Shown: positions 1 through 9,884, numbered from the stretch's first letter. The stretch is DNA of 39,009 bases from Sulfuricella sp. (GCA_023266195.1 JAHFRP010000013.1:25381-64389), one strand, 5' to 3'. Program-made: numbers and translations. Notes: a model not told the origin generated them from the sequence alone.

Positions 1-3000
1 CGCCGTCGAGCGCCACCGTCACCACGTCGCCGGCGCCGGCGGTGCCGGCGAACACCAGGGTCGGATCGTTCGTCACAAAATCCCCGGCCACGCCCGAATC
101 GGCCGCGATCGACGCGATCGAAGGCGCCGTGCCGCCGGCCGTGCCCGGCGCCTGGGTATCCACCGTCACCGCCTGGGTCGCCGTCGCCACATTGCCGGCC
201 AGATCCGCGTTCGACGCCGTCAGGGAATAAGTCCCGTCGGCCAGCGCCGTGCCGCTGTAGTCATAAGACCACGCCCCGGCGCCATCGGCCGTCGCCGTGC
301 CGAGGGTCACGCCGTCGAGCGCCACCGTCACCACGTCGCCGGCGCCGGCGGTGCCGGCGAACACCAGGGTCGGATCGTTCGTCACAAAATCCCCGGCCAC
401 GCCCGAATCGGCCGCGATCGACGCGATCGAGACGGCGGACGCGACCGTATCGATCACCACGGCCTGAGTAGCAGTCGCACTATTGCCTGCGGTGTCTGTA
501 GTGGTGGCGGTCAGGCTGTAAGTGCCGTCGATGAGCGCAGCGGCGGCAGTGCAATCCACGCTCCAATTCCCGCCGGTAGCCGTGACGGTGGTGGAGAAGA
601 TCGTGACATTGCCGGCATCCTTGAGCGTGACGAGCACCAAACTGCCGGCCTCGGCGGTGCCGGAGAAAACCAGTGTGGTGTCGTTGGTGATGAAATCGGC
701 GGCGCCCGAATCGTTGGTAATCGACGTAATGGCGACAGCCGGCGCGACGCTGTCGATCACCAGTTCACCGGTGGTCAGGTCGTCGGTGGTATTTCCCGCT
801 GCGTCATGAACGGTGGCGATGACATTGTAGGTGCCATCAGGTACCTCATTGCCCGCAGGAATGATCAGGTGCCAGTTGGTGCTGGTGCGGGTCAGATACC
901 CATCGCCGTCGGTGTAGGTGACGCCATTGACGGTTACAGTCAGGATTTCGCCGGCGGCGACGTTGGCCGTGCCGGTGATGGTCGGGGTGTGATTGCTGGT
1001 GATCTGGCTGACTACTGTCGCCGGGGCCGGTGCGGTCAGGTCCACTACCAGTTCATTGGTGGTGATGTCGGATGACGCGTTGCCGGCCGCATCGGTCACG
1101 GTGGCCGTAACCGGGTAAGTCGCTTCGATCAGCGCGTTGCCGGCCGGAATGGCCAGAGCCCACGTGTGATTGGCGGCATCGTAGCTGAGATTGCCATCGC
1201 CAGCGGTGTAGGTGACGTTGTTGACAGTCACGGTCAGGGCCTCGCCGGCTCCGACTGTTGCCGTTCCGGTCAGGGTCGGAGTGGTGACGGGGGTTGCCTG
1301 CGCCGTTACGGTCGGCGTGGCCGGTGCAATTCCGTCCACGGTGACGGCATAGGGATCCGAACTGGTTCCGGCACCGATCCTGGCGGTTACGTTGAAGGTG
1401 CCGTCGCCCTGGGTGGCGATGGTGCCCGAAGGAACTGTGACCGTCGCGTGGCCGGCGGTAATGTCTGCGGCGATCAGGGTGTAATTGACTGTCTGCCCGC
1501 CCCAGGCCAGCGCCAGGGTGTTGCCGGCGATGGCGCCGGTGTTGGAGAGGCTGACCACGACCTGGGTGCCGTCGGATGCTTCGGCGGCATTGATGCCGCC
1601 GCCGGTGTTTTCCGGCACGTCGGTAATTACCGGCGGCGAGGCGTTCACCGTGGTGAAATTCAGGTCTGTGGACGTGGTGATGCCGACATAGGCGTTGCCT
1701 GCTGTGTCGTTGATCACGCCGCTGACCATCTGCACGTTGTAGCCGGAATTTTTCGCCAGATAGAGGGTCGGGTTGATGGTGACGGTGTTGTCGCTGAAGC
1801 TGACCTGGCTGGTATCGGTGACCGCGATGGCGCGGGTGTCGGTGCCGTTGCTGATGACGATGTTGCCCGAGCCGGCCATCACGTTTTCGTCGAAGGTGAG
1901 GACGATGTTGCTTTCCACCGGCACCGATCCCGCGTTGTCGGCGGGGTTGCTGCCGGTCAGCAGCGGAGCGGTGCGATCGATGACGAGTGTCTTGCTGTCA
2001 TTCGGCGAGCCGGCGGCAGAGACCGACAGCGTGTAGCTGCCTTCCGTCAGCGACACACCGGTATGGTCGTAAGACCAGGCGCCGCTGCCGTCGGCGGTGG
2101 CGGTGCCCAGGTCCACGCCATCGAGCGAGATCGTGACGACTTCGCCGGCGCCGGCGGTGCCGTTGAATATCAGGGTCTGGTCGTTGGTGCGGAAATCGCC
2201 AGTGACGCCGCTATCGGTCGTAATGCCGGTAATCGTCGGCGCGCTGGTGTCGATGGTGACCGCGTACTGGGCCGATGGCGTGCTGATGTTGCCGGACGAG
2301 TCGTGGGCGGTGGCGGTGATCTGGTAAGTGGAACCGTTGCCGAGCGTGGTGCCGGTGTAGTCGAAGCTCCAGTTGCCGCTGCTGTTGGTCGAGGCGTACC
2401 CCTTCGAGATGCCGTCCACGAATACTTCCACCGTGCTGTTGGGCTCGGCGGTGCCGAGGAACAGCAGGGTCGGATCGCTGGTGATGTGGTCGCCGACCAG
2501 GCCGGTGTCCTGGCTGATGCCGGTCACGACCGGTGCTGTCGGGGCCAGGGTGTCCGTCACCGAAATCGAAGCTACGGCGGGGGTCGCCGTCACGCCGGCC
2601 AGATCGGTGGCGGTGAAGGAGACGGTGCGGGTTCCCGGCGTCAGCAGCGCGGCGGTATCCCGGTATTGCAGATCCTGGACGATGCTCTGGGCCTGGGCTG
2701 CGGTCAGGTTTCCGCCGCCGTTTTTGGTGAGCGTGAATACGCCGCCGGCATAGGCGATGTCCATGGAGACGCCGCCGATCAAAACGCTGGTCCGCGCGCC
2801 GGAACCGCCGTCGGCGCGCAGGTCGGTCGACCCGAAAGTCACGATTTCGCTGGCGCCGTCCTGCAGTCCGCCGACCTGGAGCGCGATCTGGGTGATGACG
2901 TTGGAGGCTTCGACCACCGTCACCGCATCGCCGTTGTTGTCGATGCTGACCGCCGCGCCGTTGACGCTGGTGACGCTGTAGTTGCGGGTGGCGGTGTCGC

Positions 3001-6000
3001 CCGGCGCGAGGTCGATGACCGGCGCGGTGGTGTCCACCGTGAAGGATGCCGTGGCGTCCGTGGCCAGCAGGTTGTTGGAGGCGTCCTTGATGCCTGATGC
3101 GGTATGGTTCAGCGTCAGGACATAGTTGCCCGCCGGGCTGGTCACGCTGGACAGGTCCAAAGTATAAGCTGCCCCGCTGCCGGAGACCGTCAGGCCCGAA
3201 AGGCCGACCGCAATGCCATCGCGGGTCAGGCTGAAATCGTTGATATCGAGGCCGGTGACGGTTTCGGCGAGGCCGGAGAGCGAATCCGTGAAGCCGATGT
3301 TGACCGCGCCGACTGTCGTATGCCGCGGGCTGGGCGTCACGGCGCCGATAGCGGCCACCGGCGCTGCGGTGTCGGGTGCCTGGATGGTAATGGCGTAGTC
3401 TTCGACCTCGCCGTCCATCAGCGGGCCGTAAGAGCGGACGTCTTGCGTGGTCGCGCCGTGGCCCGTTCCCAGGACATTGCCGTCAGTACCGAGCGCCGCC
3501 CAGCTCGCCGTCGGCGTGGCGATGCGGAAACGGGCGTAGGTGGTGGTGCCGGCCGCGGCCATGCCGCTGATGTTGGTCCAGGTCAGCGTTACCGTGCCGT
3601 TGGTGGTGTTGGCGGCGACCGTGGCGCTGGCCGCTTCGTTCTGATCGAAGGTGCCGTTATGGTTGAAGTCGATCCAGCCGACGAGGGTGGTGGCGCCGGC
3701 GCCAAGATTGGTCGCCGTGACATCGACGCTGTAGGTCGTCAGGTTCGAACGCAGGGCGCTGAAGGAACTGACGCCGTTTTCGTCATTGCTGCCGGTGGTG
3801 TTGTCGCTGGTGGCGGTCACGCCTGCTGTCGCGTCCGATTCGGCATCGGGCGCGGTGCCCATGTAGGCATAGCTGTTCAGCAGGCTGTGGCGGGCGCCAC
3901 CGGCGGCGAGGGAGGTCTTGTAGCTATCCGGCGCGTCGCCGTAGTCGAGGTTGATGGTAACGATACGAGCTGCATCGCCGCTGGTGGGTAGTGTGCTTCC
4001 GGTGTAGGAGGGTGCCGTCGCCGTAAGCCCAGGGGAGGCCGGATTCGAGATGTCGAGACGATTGATGACCGGACTGGTGCCGCCCGATGTGAAGTAAAAG
4101 AAACCGTTTTTGTCGAAATACTGCATCGGGAAACTGGTGGTGGATTGCCCACTTGCAGCACCTACGCCAGTTGTCGCCCCCAAGTCGGTGGCGGCTCCCG
4201 TGGTCGGGTCGATCCTGTAAAGGTGGGCCACGGTGCCGGAGGCGCCGGTCATGCGCCCTGCCGCGTATAACTTGCCGTCAACCGGGTTGACCGCCATATC
4301 GACCCATCCCGTCGTGGTGCCGGCGCCGCTGATGGTCAACGGGGCCAGCCAGGTCAGGTAGGTGCTGGACGTCGGATTGGTGTCGAAACGGTAGATCGAT
4401 CCGGCGCCGCTCGCGTTCATGTACAGGATTCCGGATGCATCGATGTCGGAAGAAATCAGGCTGGTATTCGTTGCGGGAGCATTGCTCGCACCGTTATAGG
4501 CAGCAGACATATTGCTGGTCGTGCCGTCGGCATTGATGCGAATGATCCGATGATTGGCGTTGTCGGAAGCATAGAGATGTCCGTCTAGTGGGCTGAAGCC
4601 CACGCCGTTCATGCTGACGGCCGGAAGAGACGAATAGAGCGTGGTAATGGTGCCCATCACCAGATTTACGCCGTACAGGTTGGTACCCGCACCGTCCAGC
4701 AGATAGGCCGTCGTGGTGTCGCCCAGCGAGAACGCTGTGCCGAGCACGTGCATGGTGCGAGTGGCGGCAGTCGAACTGGTCTGGCCGTCGTTGACGGTCA
4801 CGGTGATGGTGCGGTTGGTATCGATTGCCGCACCGGTCGTGTTCTGGAAGCGGATCAGGGACAGCGCAGTCTGATAGTCGGCCAGTACGGCATGGCCGGA
4901 CAGAGTCAGGACACCGGTGCCGGCATTGTAGCTGCTGGCACTGATGGCGGCGGGCAGGATGCCGGAAATGCTCAGAACGTCGGTGGCGTTTCTGTTGGTG
5001 GTGACGGTGACCGTCGCGCTTTCCAGGAAAGTGTCGTCGGTGTCGGTGATGGCCGGGGTGCCGCTGAAAACGGCGACCGGGCTGTCGCCCTTGCTGTACC
5101 AGGTCGAACCGGAAACACCGCTGATGAGCGGTGCGGAGTCGGGGGAATTGGTGTTGTTGACAACAGAATGGCCCGCGCTTGTCGCATCGTTTCCGGCAAT
5201 GTCCTGAATGGCATTGGCATCGTTTCCGCCGGTCGGGTCGGTATAGCTGACAAGAACGGTATGGCCTGCGGTTACTGGGCTGGCCAGGGTCAGCATCACG
5301 GTCTTGGCGTTGGCATTTACCAGCACGCTGTTGACGGCGATCGGGGTGCCGTTGTCGGTAACGGTAAAGGTGCCGCCCTTGTTTACGGCATCGAGGCTGG
5401 ATGCTTCAGTGTAGGTCAGGGTGACGATAATGTCGCTGGCGGTCACGCCGGCGATGGCCGGCGCCGTCTGGTCGATTACCAGCGCCACCGCGGAGGAGGT
5501 GGCGGTATTGCCGGCCTGGTCTCCTGCGGTGGCGGTAAGGCTGTAGGTGCCTTCGGCCAGTGTGGTCCCGGTGTAGTCCAGGGTCCAGTGGCCGGTGCCG
5601 TCGGCGGTGGTGCTGCCGATGGAATGGCCGTCGCTGAATACCTGGACCCGGTTGCCGGCGTCGGTGGTGCCGGTGATCTTCAGGTTGCCGATGCTGGTGA
5701 TGAAATCGCTGGACGAGGCTCCGGTGTCGCCATTGGCGTTGCCGGCGGTCAGCAGGCCGGTGATGACCGGCGTGGTGATGGCGTGGTCGATGATGTAGGT
5801 CTGATCAGACGCCGCATCGCCGCCGACGGTATTCGAATAGACCAGGGTCTGGCCGGTGGCGACACTGGTGATGGCAGCCTGGTTGGAAATGTCCAGGTTG
5901 AGGGTGCCGGTGGTGCCGGCCAGCCCGCCGACCTGAATGTCGAACTGGGTGCCGTTGCTGTTGACCACCGGCGTGACCAGCTGAACCGTGGCGCCGCTGA

Positions 6001-6895
6001 CCGAGCCCGGCGCGAAGGCGAATGCGTTGCCGGTGACGCCTTGCACCGCTTCGCTGAAGGTGACGCGATAGGTGACGGAATCCGCGTTGGTGGTATCGTA
6101 GCTCGGCGTCTGGCGCACGATCTGGGTGATGGTCGGGACGCCGAGCAGGGCGTCGTAGCCGGCTTCGGCCGACGTGCTCAGGAGCGCGGACGCTGCGATG
6201 CTTCCGGTGCGGGCTTCGAGGTTCCAGTTGCCGCCCAGCCGGGCAGCGCCGGTGGCATCGGTCGAGGCCGCCACGTCGGCGCCGGTGATCTGGCTCAGCT
6301 GCGTCACGAAATCCAGGCCGGTCTTGCCGGCAGCGATGTCGCAGCCATAGAGCAGGATGTCGCCCTGAGGCGTCAGACTGGCGCCGATGGCGGCCAACTG
6401 GCCTTGCAGGCTACCGAGGCTGTCGGCGGTCAGCACGCTGCTGCCGATTTCGGCCGTTCCCGGCGCGCCGTGGCCAACCAGGTAAATGGCATCGATGTCG
6501 TGCCGGCCCCGGAGGGCGACGAGGATCTGGTCGATGCCGTTTTCGTCCGCTTGCACCAGGACTACCTCGATACCGGGGCGAACGCCAGCCGCCAGGTTCT
6601 GCCAATCCGGGATCCTGGTATCGACGAAGGCGATTTCTCTTGCACCCGTGGCCGCGACGGCCACGGCCGGGGGGGGCGCATCGGTCGTGGCGGGGAGGGC
6701 GAGGCTTGGTGCCGCGCCGCTGTCGTGGATCGCATCGTGGGCATGGGCATCGATAGCGCTCGCCACTCCCGCGCCGTCAAACATGAAGCGCGGTTCCAGA
6801 GCCAGCGGCGATGGCCCACGGCGCTTCAGGCGACCGGACGGCGTTTTCGCGGACAGATCGGTGGGCTTGGCGGATTTTGGGCTGAGGGAACTCAT
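1..6895 (-). CDS. Giant LEPR-motif / DUF4347 surface adhesin with Ig-like repeats (3' end beyond window)
   Basis: A minus-strand frame is open from an ATG at 6895 to the left edge, about 2298 codons. I checked the same frame at the start, near 4768 and at 1-61. A Shine-Dalgarno GGAGG (6902-6906) sits 6 nt upstream. Residues 33-42 read LEPRFMFDGA, the N-terminal motif of LEPR giant secreted proteins. Residues about 86-240 are a DUF4347 module (VGHGAPG, LYGCDIA). Then come Ig/cadherin-like modules, a propeller-like stretch (about 720-980), a GEVED module (about 990-1170; DYGDAPDS, GWIDFNHNGTF, GEVEDYAI), an SbsA-type Ig module (about 1640-1750) and many SwmA/Bap-like Ig repeats. There is no Sec signal peptide, which fits type I-like secretion through the TolC and fusion proteins encoded just upstream. 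The role is inferred to be surface adhesion or biofilm. The C-terminus and any secretion signal are not visible. Confidence 0.9.
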   Translation of the reverse strand, partial: MSSLSPKSAKPTDLSAKTPSGRLKRRGPSPLALEPRFMFDGAGVASAIDAHAHDAIHDSGAAPSLALPATTDAPPPAVAVAATGAREIAFVDTRIPDWQNLAAGVRPGIEVVLVQADENGIDQILVALRGRHDIDAIYLVGHGAPGTAEIGSSVLTADSLGSLQGQLAAIGASLTPQGDILLYGCDIAAGKTGLDFVTQLSQITGADVAASTDATGAARLGGNWNLEARTGSIAASALLSTSAEAGYDALLGVPTITQIVRQTPSYDTTNADSVTYRVTFSEAVQGVTGNAFAFAPGSVSGATVQLVTPVVNSNGTQFDIQVGGLAGTTGTLNLDISNQAAITSVATGQTLVYSNTVGGDAASDQTYIIDHAITTPVITGLLTAGNANGDTGASSSDFITSIGNLKITGTTDAGNRVQVFSDGHSIGSTTADGTGHWTLDYTGTTLAEGTYSLTATAGDQAGNTATSSAVALVIDQTAPAIAGVTASDIIVTLTYTEASSLDAVNKGGTFTVTDNGTPIAVNSVLVNANAKTVMLTLASPVTAGHTVLVSYTDPTGGNDANAIQDIAGNDATSAGHSVVNNTNSPDSAPLISGVSGSTWYSKGDSPVAVFSGTPAITDTDDTFLESATVTVTTNRNATDVLSISGILPAAISASSYNAGTGVLTLSGHAVLADYQTALSLIRFQNTTGAAIDTNRTITVTVNDGQTSSTAATRTMHVLGTAFSLGDTTTAYLLDGAGTNLYGVNLVMGTITTLYSSLPAVSMNGVGFSPLDGHLYASDNANHRIIRINADGTTSNMSAAYNGASNAPATNTSLISSDIDASGILYMNASGAGSIYRFDTNPTSSTYLTWLAPLTISGAGTTTGWVDMAVNPVDGKLYAAGRMTGASGTVAHLYRIDPTTGAATDLGATTGVGAASGQSTTSFPMQYFDKNGFFYFTSGGTSPVINRLDISNPASPGLTATAPSYTGSTLPTSGDAARIVTINLDYGDAPDSYKTSLAAGGARHSLLNSYAYMGTAPDAESDATAGVTATSDNTTGSNDENGVSSFSALRSNLTTYSVDVTATNLGAGATTLVGWIDFNHNGTFDQNEAASATVAANTTNGTVTLTWTNISGMAAAGTTTYARFRIATPTASWAALGTDGNVLGTGHGATTQDVRSYGPLMDGEVEDYAITIQAPDTAAPVAAIGAVTPSPRHTTVGAVNIGFTDSLSGLAETVTGLDINDFSLTRDGIAVGLSGLTVSGSGAAYTLDLSSVTSPAGNYVLTLNHTASGIKDASNNLLATDATASFTVDTTAPVIDLAPGDTATRNYSVTSVNGAAVSIDNNGDAVTVVEASNVITQIALQVGGLQDGASEIVTFGSTDLRADGGSGARTSVLIGGVSMDIAYAGGVFTLTKNGGGNLTAAQAQSIVQDLQYRDTAALLTPGTRTVSFTATDLAGVTATPAVASISVTDTLAPTAPVVTGISQDTGLVGDHITSDPTLLFLGTAEPNSTVEVFVDGISKGYASTNSSGNWSFDYTGTTLGNGSTYQITATAHDSSGNISTPSAQYAVTIDTSAPTITGITTDSGVTGDFRTNDQTLIFNGTAGAGEVVTISLDGVDLGTATADGSGAWSYDHTGVSLTEGSYTLSVSAAGSPNDSKTLVIDRTAPLLTGSNPADNAGSVPVESNIVLTFDENVMAGSGNIVISNGTDTRAIAVTDTSQVSFSDNTVTINPTLYLAKNSGYNVQMVSGVINDTAGNAYVGITTSTDLNFTTVNASPPVITDVPENTGGGINAAEASDGTQVVVSLSNTGAIAGNTLALAWGGQTVNYTLIAADITAGHATVTVPSGTIATQGDGTFNVTARIGAGTSSDPYAVTVDGIAPATPTVTAQATPVTTPTLTGTATVGAGEALTVTVNNVTYTAGDGNLSYDAANHTWALAIPAGNALIEATYPVTATVTDAAGNASSDITTNELVVDLTAPAPATVVSQITSNHTPTITGTANVAAGEILTVTVNGVTYTDGDGYLTRTSTNWHLIIPAGNEVPDGTYNVIATVHDAAGNTTDDLTTGELVIDSVAPAVAITSITNDSGAADFITNDTTLVFSGTAEAGSLVLVTLKDAGNVTIFSTTVTATGGNWSVDCTAAAALIDGTYSLTATTTDTAGNSATATQAVVIDTVASAVSIASIAADSGVAGDFVTNDPTLVFAGTAGAGDVVTVALDGVTLGTATADGAGAWSYDYSGTALADGTYSLTASNADLAGNVATATQAVTVDTQAPGTAGGTAPSIASIAADSGVAGDFVTNDPTLVFAGTAGAGDVVTVALDG
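2..430 (-). repeat. 309-bp-period tandem Ig-module repeat inside the giant adhesin gene
   Basis: Bases 2-121 and 311-430 are identical over 120 bp at an offset of 309 bp (103 codons), one Ig-like module per unit. The next module upstream in the gene (about 440-760) is related but clearly diverged, so the identical copies mark a recent duplication or gene conversion. The array probably continues beyond the left edge, where the copy number may be mis-assembled. Confidence 0.85.
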
Positions 6896-6932
6896 GCTGT
6901 GCCTCCGGAAAGGGCGTCGGTTACGTGGATTG

Positions 6933-7775
6933 TCATGGGCGGAGCGGCGGGGCGAGGTTCACCTGGCCGCTCATGCCTGCTACGAGTTCGGGGAACTTGC
7001 CGTCGATGACGGCGGACAGCTTGATGGATTGGCTGACGGGATCGACCCGGGCGCCGATGCGCTGGATCTTGGCTGGGTAGCTTCGGCCGGTTTCGTCGAT
7101 TTTGACCTGGAAGCCGTAGCCGGGCTTGATCCAGGCCATCCACTTGGACGGCACGATGAATTCGAGTTCCAGGGAGGAGTCATCGAGGATTTCCAGCAGG
7201 GTCTGGCCGGGCTGCACATACTGCTGCTCCCGAACTTTCTGCTCGGCGACGCGGCCAGAGAAAGGAGCGGGAATGGCGCACTTGGCGATAAGCGCGGCAT
7301 TGGAAGCGACTTCGGCCCTGGCTTTCGCCACCTCGGCCTCGGAGACATCCAGCTCGACCTTGCCTACCGAATGCAGCTCGTTAAGTCTTTGGTTGGCGTG
7401 CCAAGTCTGTTCGACGCCATTAAGGGCTGCCTTGGCCTTGTTCAGCTGGGCCTGTTGCAGCGAACAGTCGAAGCTGACCAGCGTTTCACCGCCGCGGAAA
7501 CGACCGCCCTCCGGGACCGCCAAGTGCCTGATTTTGGCGCCGATCTCGGCGGCCAGGGTGGTATAGCGCCGCGGCAACAGCTGGGCGCGGATTTCCCGCT
7601 TGTCCAGGGTGGTCGGGGCCGCCACGGTTGGAGATGGCGCCGGCGCCATCTTTCCCATGTCGGCCGCTTGCGCGTCAGACAACAGTGCCATGGACGCAAC
7701 GAGCAGCGCAAAGGACCGCGTGAAGCCTGCCCGGCTCTTGCGGGCAGGGTCGTGAAGGATTGTCGGCGGTGCCAT
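6933..7775 (-). CDS. HlyD/RND-type periplasmic adaptor (membrane fusion protein)
   Basis: About 280 residues. A signal-peptide-like N-terminus (hydrophobic FALLVASMALLSDAQA) precedes a lipoyl/barrel-sandwich half (EIGAKIRHLAVPEGGRFRGG), a short alpha-hairpin (QQAQLNKAKAALNG through EVAKARAEV), the second lipoyl half (CAIPAPFSGRVAEQKV) and a beta-barrel (PAKIQRIGARVD). This order is typical of HlyD/AcrA-type adaptors, though the protein is shorter than most. I chose the ATG at 7775, 4 nt after the tolC stop. A TTG at 7802 with a GGAGAG upstream is an alternative that would overlap tolC by 23 nt. It lies between the TolC-type gene and the giant adhesin gene on the same strand, so it probably joins the export channel for that protein. 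Confidence 0.85.
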   Translation of the reverse strand: MAPPTILHDPARKSRAGFTRSFALLVASMALLSDAQAADMGKMAPAPSPTVAAPTTLDKREIRAQLLPRRYTTLAAEIGAKIRHLAVPEGGRFRGGETLVSFDCSLQQAQLNKAKAALNGVEQTWHANQRLNELHSVGKVELDVSEAEVAKARAEVASNAALIAKCAIPAPFSGRVAEQKVREQQYVQPGQTLLEILDDSSLELEFIVPSKWMAWIKPGYGFQVKIDETGRSYPAKIQRIGARVDPVSQSIKLSAVIDGKFPELVAGMSGQVNLAPPLRP

Positions 7776-7779
7776 GGAT

Positions 7780-9795
7780 CTAGCGCCGCGCCGCGTCGGC
7801 AACGGTCTCTCCGACGATCAGCCAGCGGCCGTCGATCTGCCGCCAGGACAGGATTTTTTTCACCGAGTCGTGAAAACCGGCGGATCGGTAGCTCTGGGCG
7901 AAGCGGGTCACGGCATGCCGCGGTTCTTTTACATCCGTTTCCACGTCGGCGACGTCCAGGCGGACATCTTTCGCGTGGCCGATGACGCGTTTGCGAGCAG
8001 CGGCCCAGGCATCGCGGCGGCTGCCGTCCGCCGGCGCAAAATCCGGCGCATAGCAGTCGAGGTAGGCATGAAGGTTCCGGTCCGACCAGGCTGTGGCCCA
8101 GGTGAGTAGCGCGGCAGCCACTTCCTGCTCTGCGGACGAGGTGGATGTCTTGAGTTGTTCGGCAGGCGCCGGCTCCGCTGCGGGGTGTGCGGCCTGGGGT
8201 GGCGGTTTAGTGGCAGGCGCTGCCAGCGCCGCCGAGTTGTCGTCCTCGACCAGGGGTAATTTGCCCTCGTCCCATTGGCGCAGCGACGCGCCGACAGCCT
8301 CGGAAAGCTGGCTTATGGGCATCTCCTGGCTACCTTCGATCGCCGGCTCCAGGCCGAGCGTGGCCTGCAGTTTGCTCGTGGCGGCATGGACCTGGGCCAT
8401 GGCCTGATAGCGGCGCAGCTCGCTCAGGATGGCGCTGGTCTGGTTGGCGATCCGGTCGAGCTTGGTCTGGGTCTGGGCCTGTTCGCGGTTGGCCATGTGC
8501 TCGGCGATGCTGCGGTCCACCAGCCAGATGCCGTCGGCGCGCTGATACTGCCGGTAGGCGTTGCCCAGCTGGAGCCGGGCCAGATGGACCTGGGTCAGCA
8601 CGCCCATCAGGGTCGCCAGGCGCTGCTGTTCAGCCAGGCTCTGACCGGCTTCGCCCAGGCGCATCTGCGCCGGCGCGGCCAGGAGTCCGAGCAAGTTGAA
8701 CGACAACTGGACGCCGGCCTCGTTCCAGCGCTGGTTGATCAGGTAGCTGTCGTCGCTCTTGTGCGCCGCATAGTTGAAGGACAGCCCCGGGAACAGGCGC
8801 AGCAGCCCGCGCCGCGCTTCCTCGGTGGCCAGGCGGACGCTGTAAAAGGATTCGCGCAGATCGGCGTTCTGGGCGATGGCCTGCTGCTCCATCCGCTCCG
8901 CTGGAATTTCCAGCCACTTGGTGCTGAGTTCCTGGGCCGGCTCGACGACGCTCAGTTCGCCGGTCAGCGGCAGATTGGTCAGGGAGGCGAGCTCGATGCG
9001 GGCCGATGACAGCTCCTGGTCGATGGCTTCGAGCAGGCGCAGGTTTTCCAGCAGCTGGCGCTGATAGCGTAGCGAGTCCAGCGGATTGCGCAGGCGTTCG
9101 GCTTCTGCCTTGCGCGACTCGACCAGGGCGCCTTCCGCCTCGACGATCGTCGCCCGCACATCGGCCTTCAGCTTCTGGGCGCTGGCGGCGCGCCAGAAGG
9201 CGGTGCGAACATCCTGGACCAGCAGGTGCAGTGCCTTGCGGCGTCGTTCGCCGGCGATCAGGGCGCGTTCGGCGCTCTGTTTTGCGGCGTAGTAGCTCTG
9301 GCCGAAGTCCAGCAGGCTCCAGGTGAAGCTGAGATCGGTGGTGAGAGCGGAGCGGTCGCTGGAGATGTAGGGATTGGCCAGGGAGGGCAGGCCGGTCACC
9401 GAATCCTTGCTGCGCGTGATCAGGTCGTTGTTGCGCTCCCGGTAGCCCGCCGAGGCGACGAGCTTGGGCAGCATATCGAACCCGCCCACTTCCAGTCGCC
9501 CAAGGGAGACTGCCTCTTCCATCATTCTGACCCGGCGTTCCAGGTTGTACTTGATGGCCCGTGCGATGGCTTCATCCAGGGACAGGGCACCGGCGAGGGG
9601 CTCGACATCGTTGCGTATCCGTTGCACGTCTTTCGCGCCGGCCGCTGCAACCTCCGTGGTGGTCAGCGGCTCGGGTTGTATCGAGGCGCAGCCGCCTAGA
9701 ATCAAGGAGGCGGCGACGAGCGTTGCCAGGAGTTTGGGATTGGAAGCGGTGATTCGCGGGGCAAAACCACTGCATTGCGTGGGCTTGGCAAACAT
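7780..9795 (-). CDS. TolC-family outer-membrane lipoprotein with C-terminal NTF2-like domain
   Basis: 671 residues, longer than a usual TolC (about 450-500). The ATG at 9795 has GGGAG (9801-9805) 5 nt upstream. An N-terminal hydrophobic segment ends in LGGC at residues 33-36, a plausible lipobox. The middle about 450 residues carry two long helical repeats typical of outer-membrane efflux proteins (SLDEAIARAIKYN, then the matching ERMEQQAIAQNADLRESFYS). A low-complexity Ala/Pro linker follows. The last about 115 residues (ALLTWATAWSDRNLHAYLDC, ending WRQIDGRWLIVGE) look like a SnoaL/NTF2 or Cds6 C-terminal domain. It is first in the operon with the adaptor and the DUF4347 adhesin and is inferred to be their outer-membrane exit channel. 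Confidence 0.9.
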   Translation of the reverse strand: MFAKPTQCSGFAPRITASNPKLLATLVAASLILGGCASIQPEPLTTTEVAAAGAKDVQRIRNDVEPLAGALSLDEAIARAIKYNLERRVRMMEEAVSLGRLEVGGFDMLPKLVASAGYRERNNDLITRSKDSVTGLPSLANPYISSDRSALTTDLSFTWSLLDFGQSYYAAKQSAERALIAGERRRKALHLLVQDVRTAFWRAASAQKLKADVRATIVEAEGALVESRKAEAERLRNPLDSLRYQRQLLENLRLLEAIDQELSSARIELASLTNLPLTGELSVVEPAQELSTKWLEIPAERMEQQAIAQNADLRESFYSVRLATEEARRGLLRLFPGLSFNYAAHKSDDSYLINQRWNEAGVQLSFNLLGLLAAPAQMRLGEAGQSLAEQQRLATLMGVLTQVHLARLQLGNAYRQYQRADGIWLVDRSIAEHMANREQAQTQTKLDRIANQTSAILSELRRYQAMAQVHAATSKLQATLGLEPAIEGSQEMPISQLSEAVGASLRQWDEGKLPLVEDDNSAALAAPATKPPPQAAHPAAEPAPAEQLKTSTSSAEQEVAAALLTWATAWSDRNLHAYLDCYAPDFAPADGSRRDAWAAARKRVIGHAKDVRLDVADVETDVKEPRHAVTRFAQSYRSAGFHDSVKKILSWRQIDGRWLIVGETVADAARR

Positions 9796-9884
9796 CTGGA
9801 CTCCCTTATCGATTCTTGCGGTTCTTGCTTTTTGGTTCTTGGTGGGCGGGCCTGAAGTCTATGGCGAATGGTTATTCCGCCAAA

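Noticed and set aside
42-7009. Long plus-strand open frames (for example 1166-3097 and 4748-7009)
   Set aside because: They are Gly/Val/Arg- or Gly/Ala/Asp-rich shadows of the minus-strand giant adhesin gene, which gives recognisable Ig, GEVED and DUF4347 modules in a single unbroken frame.
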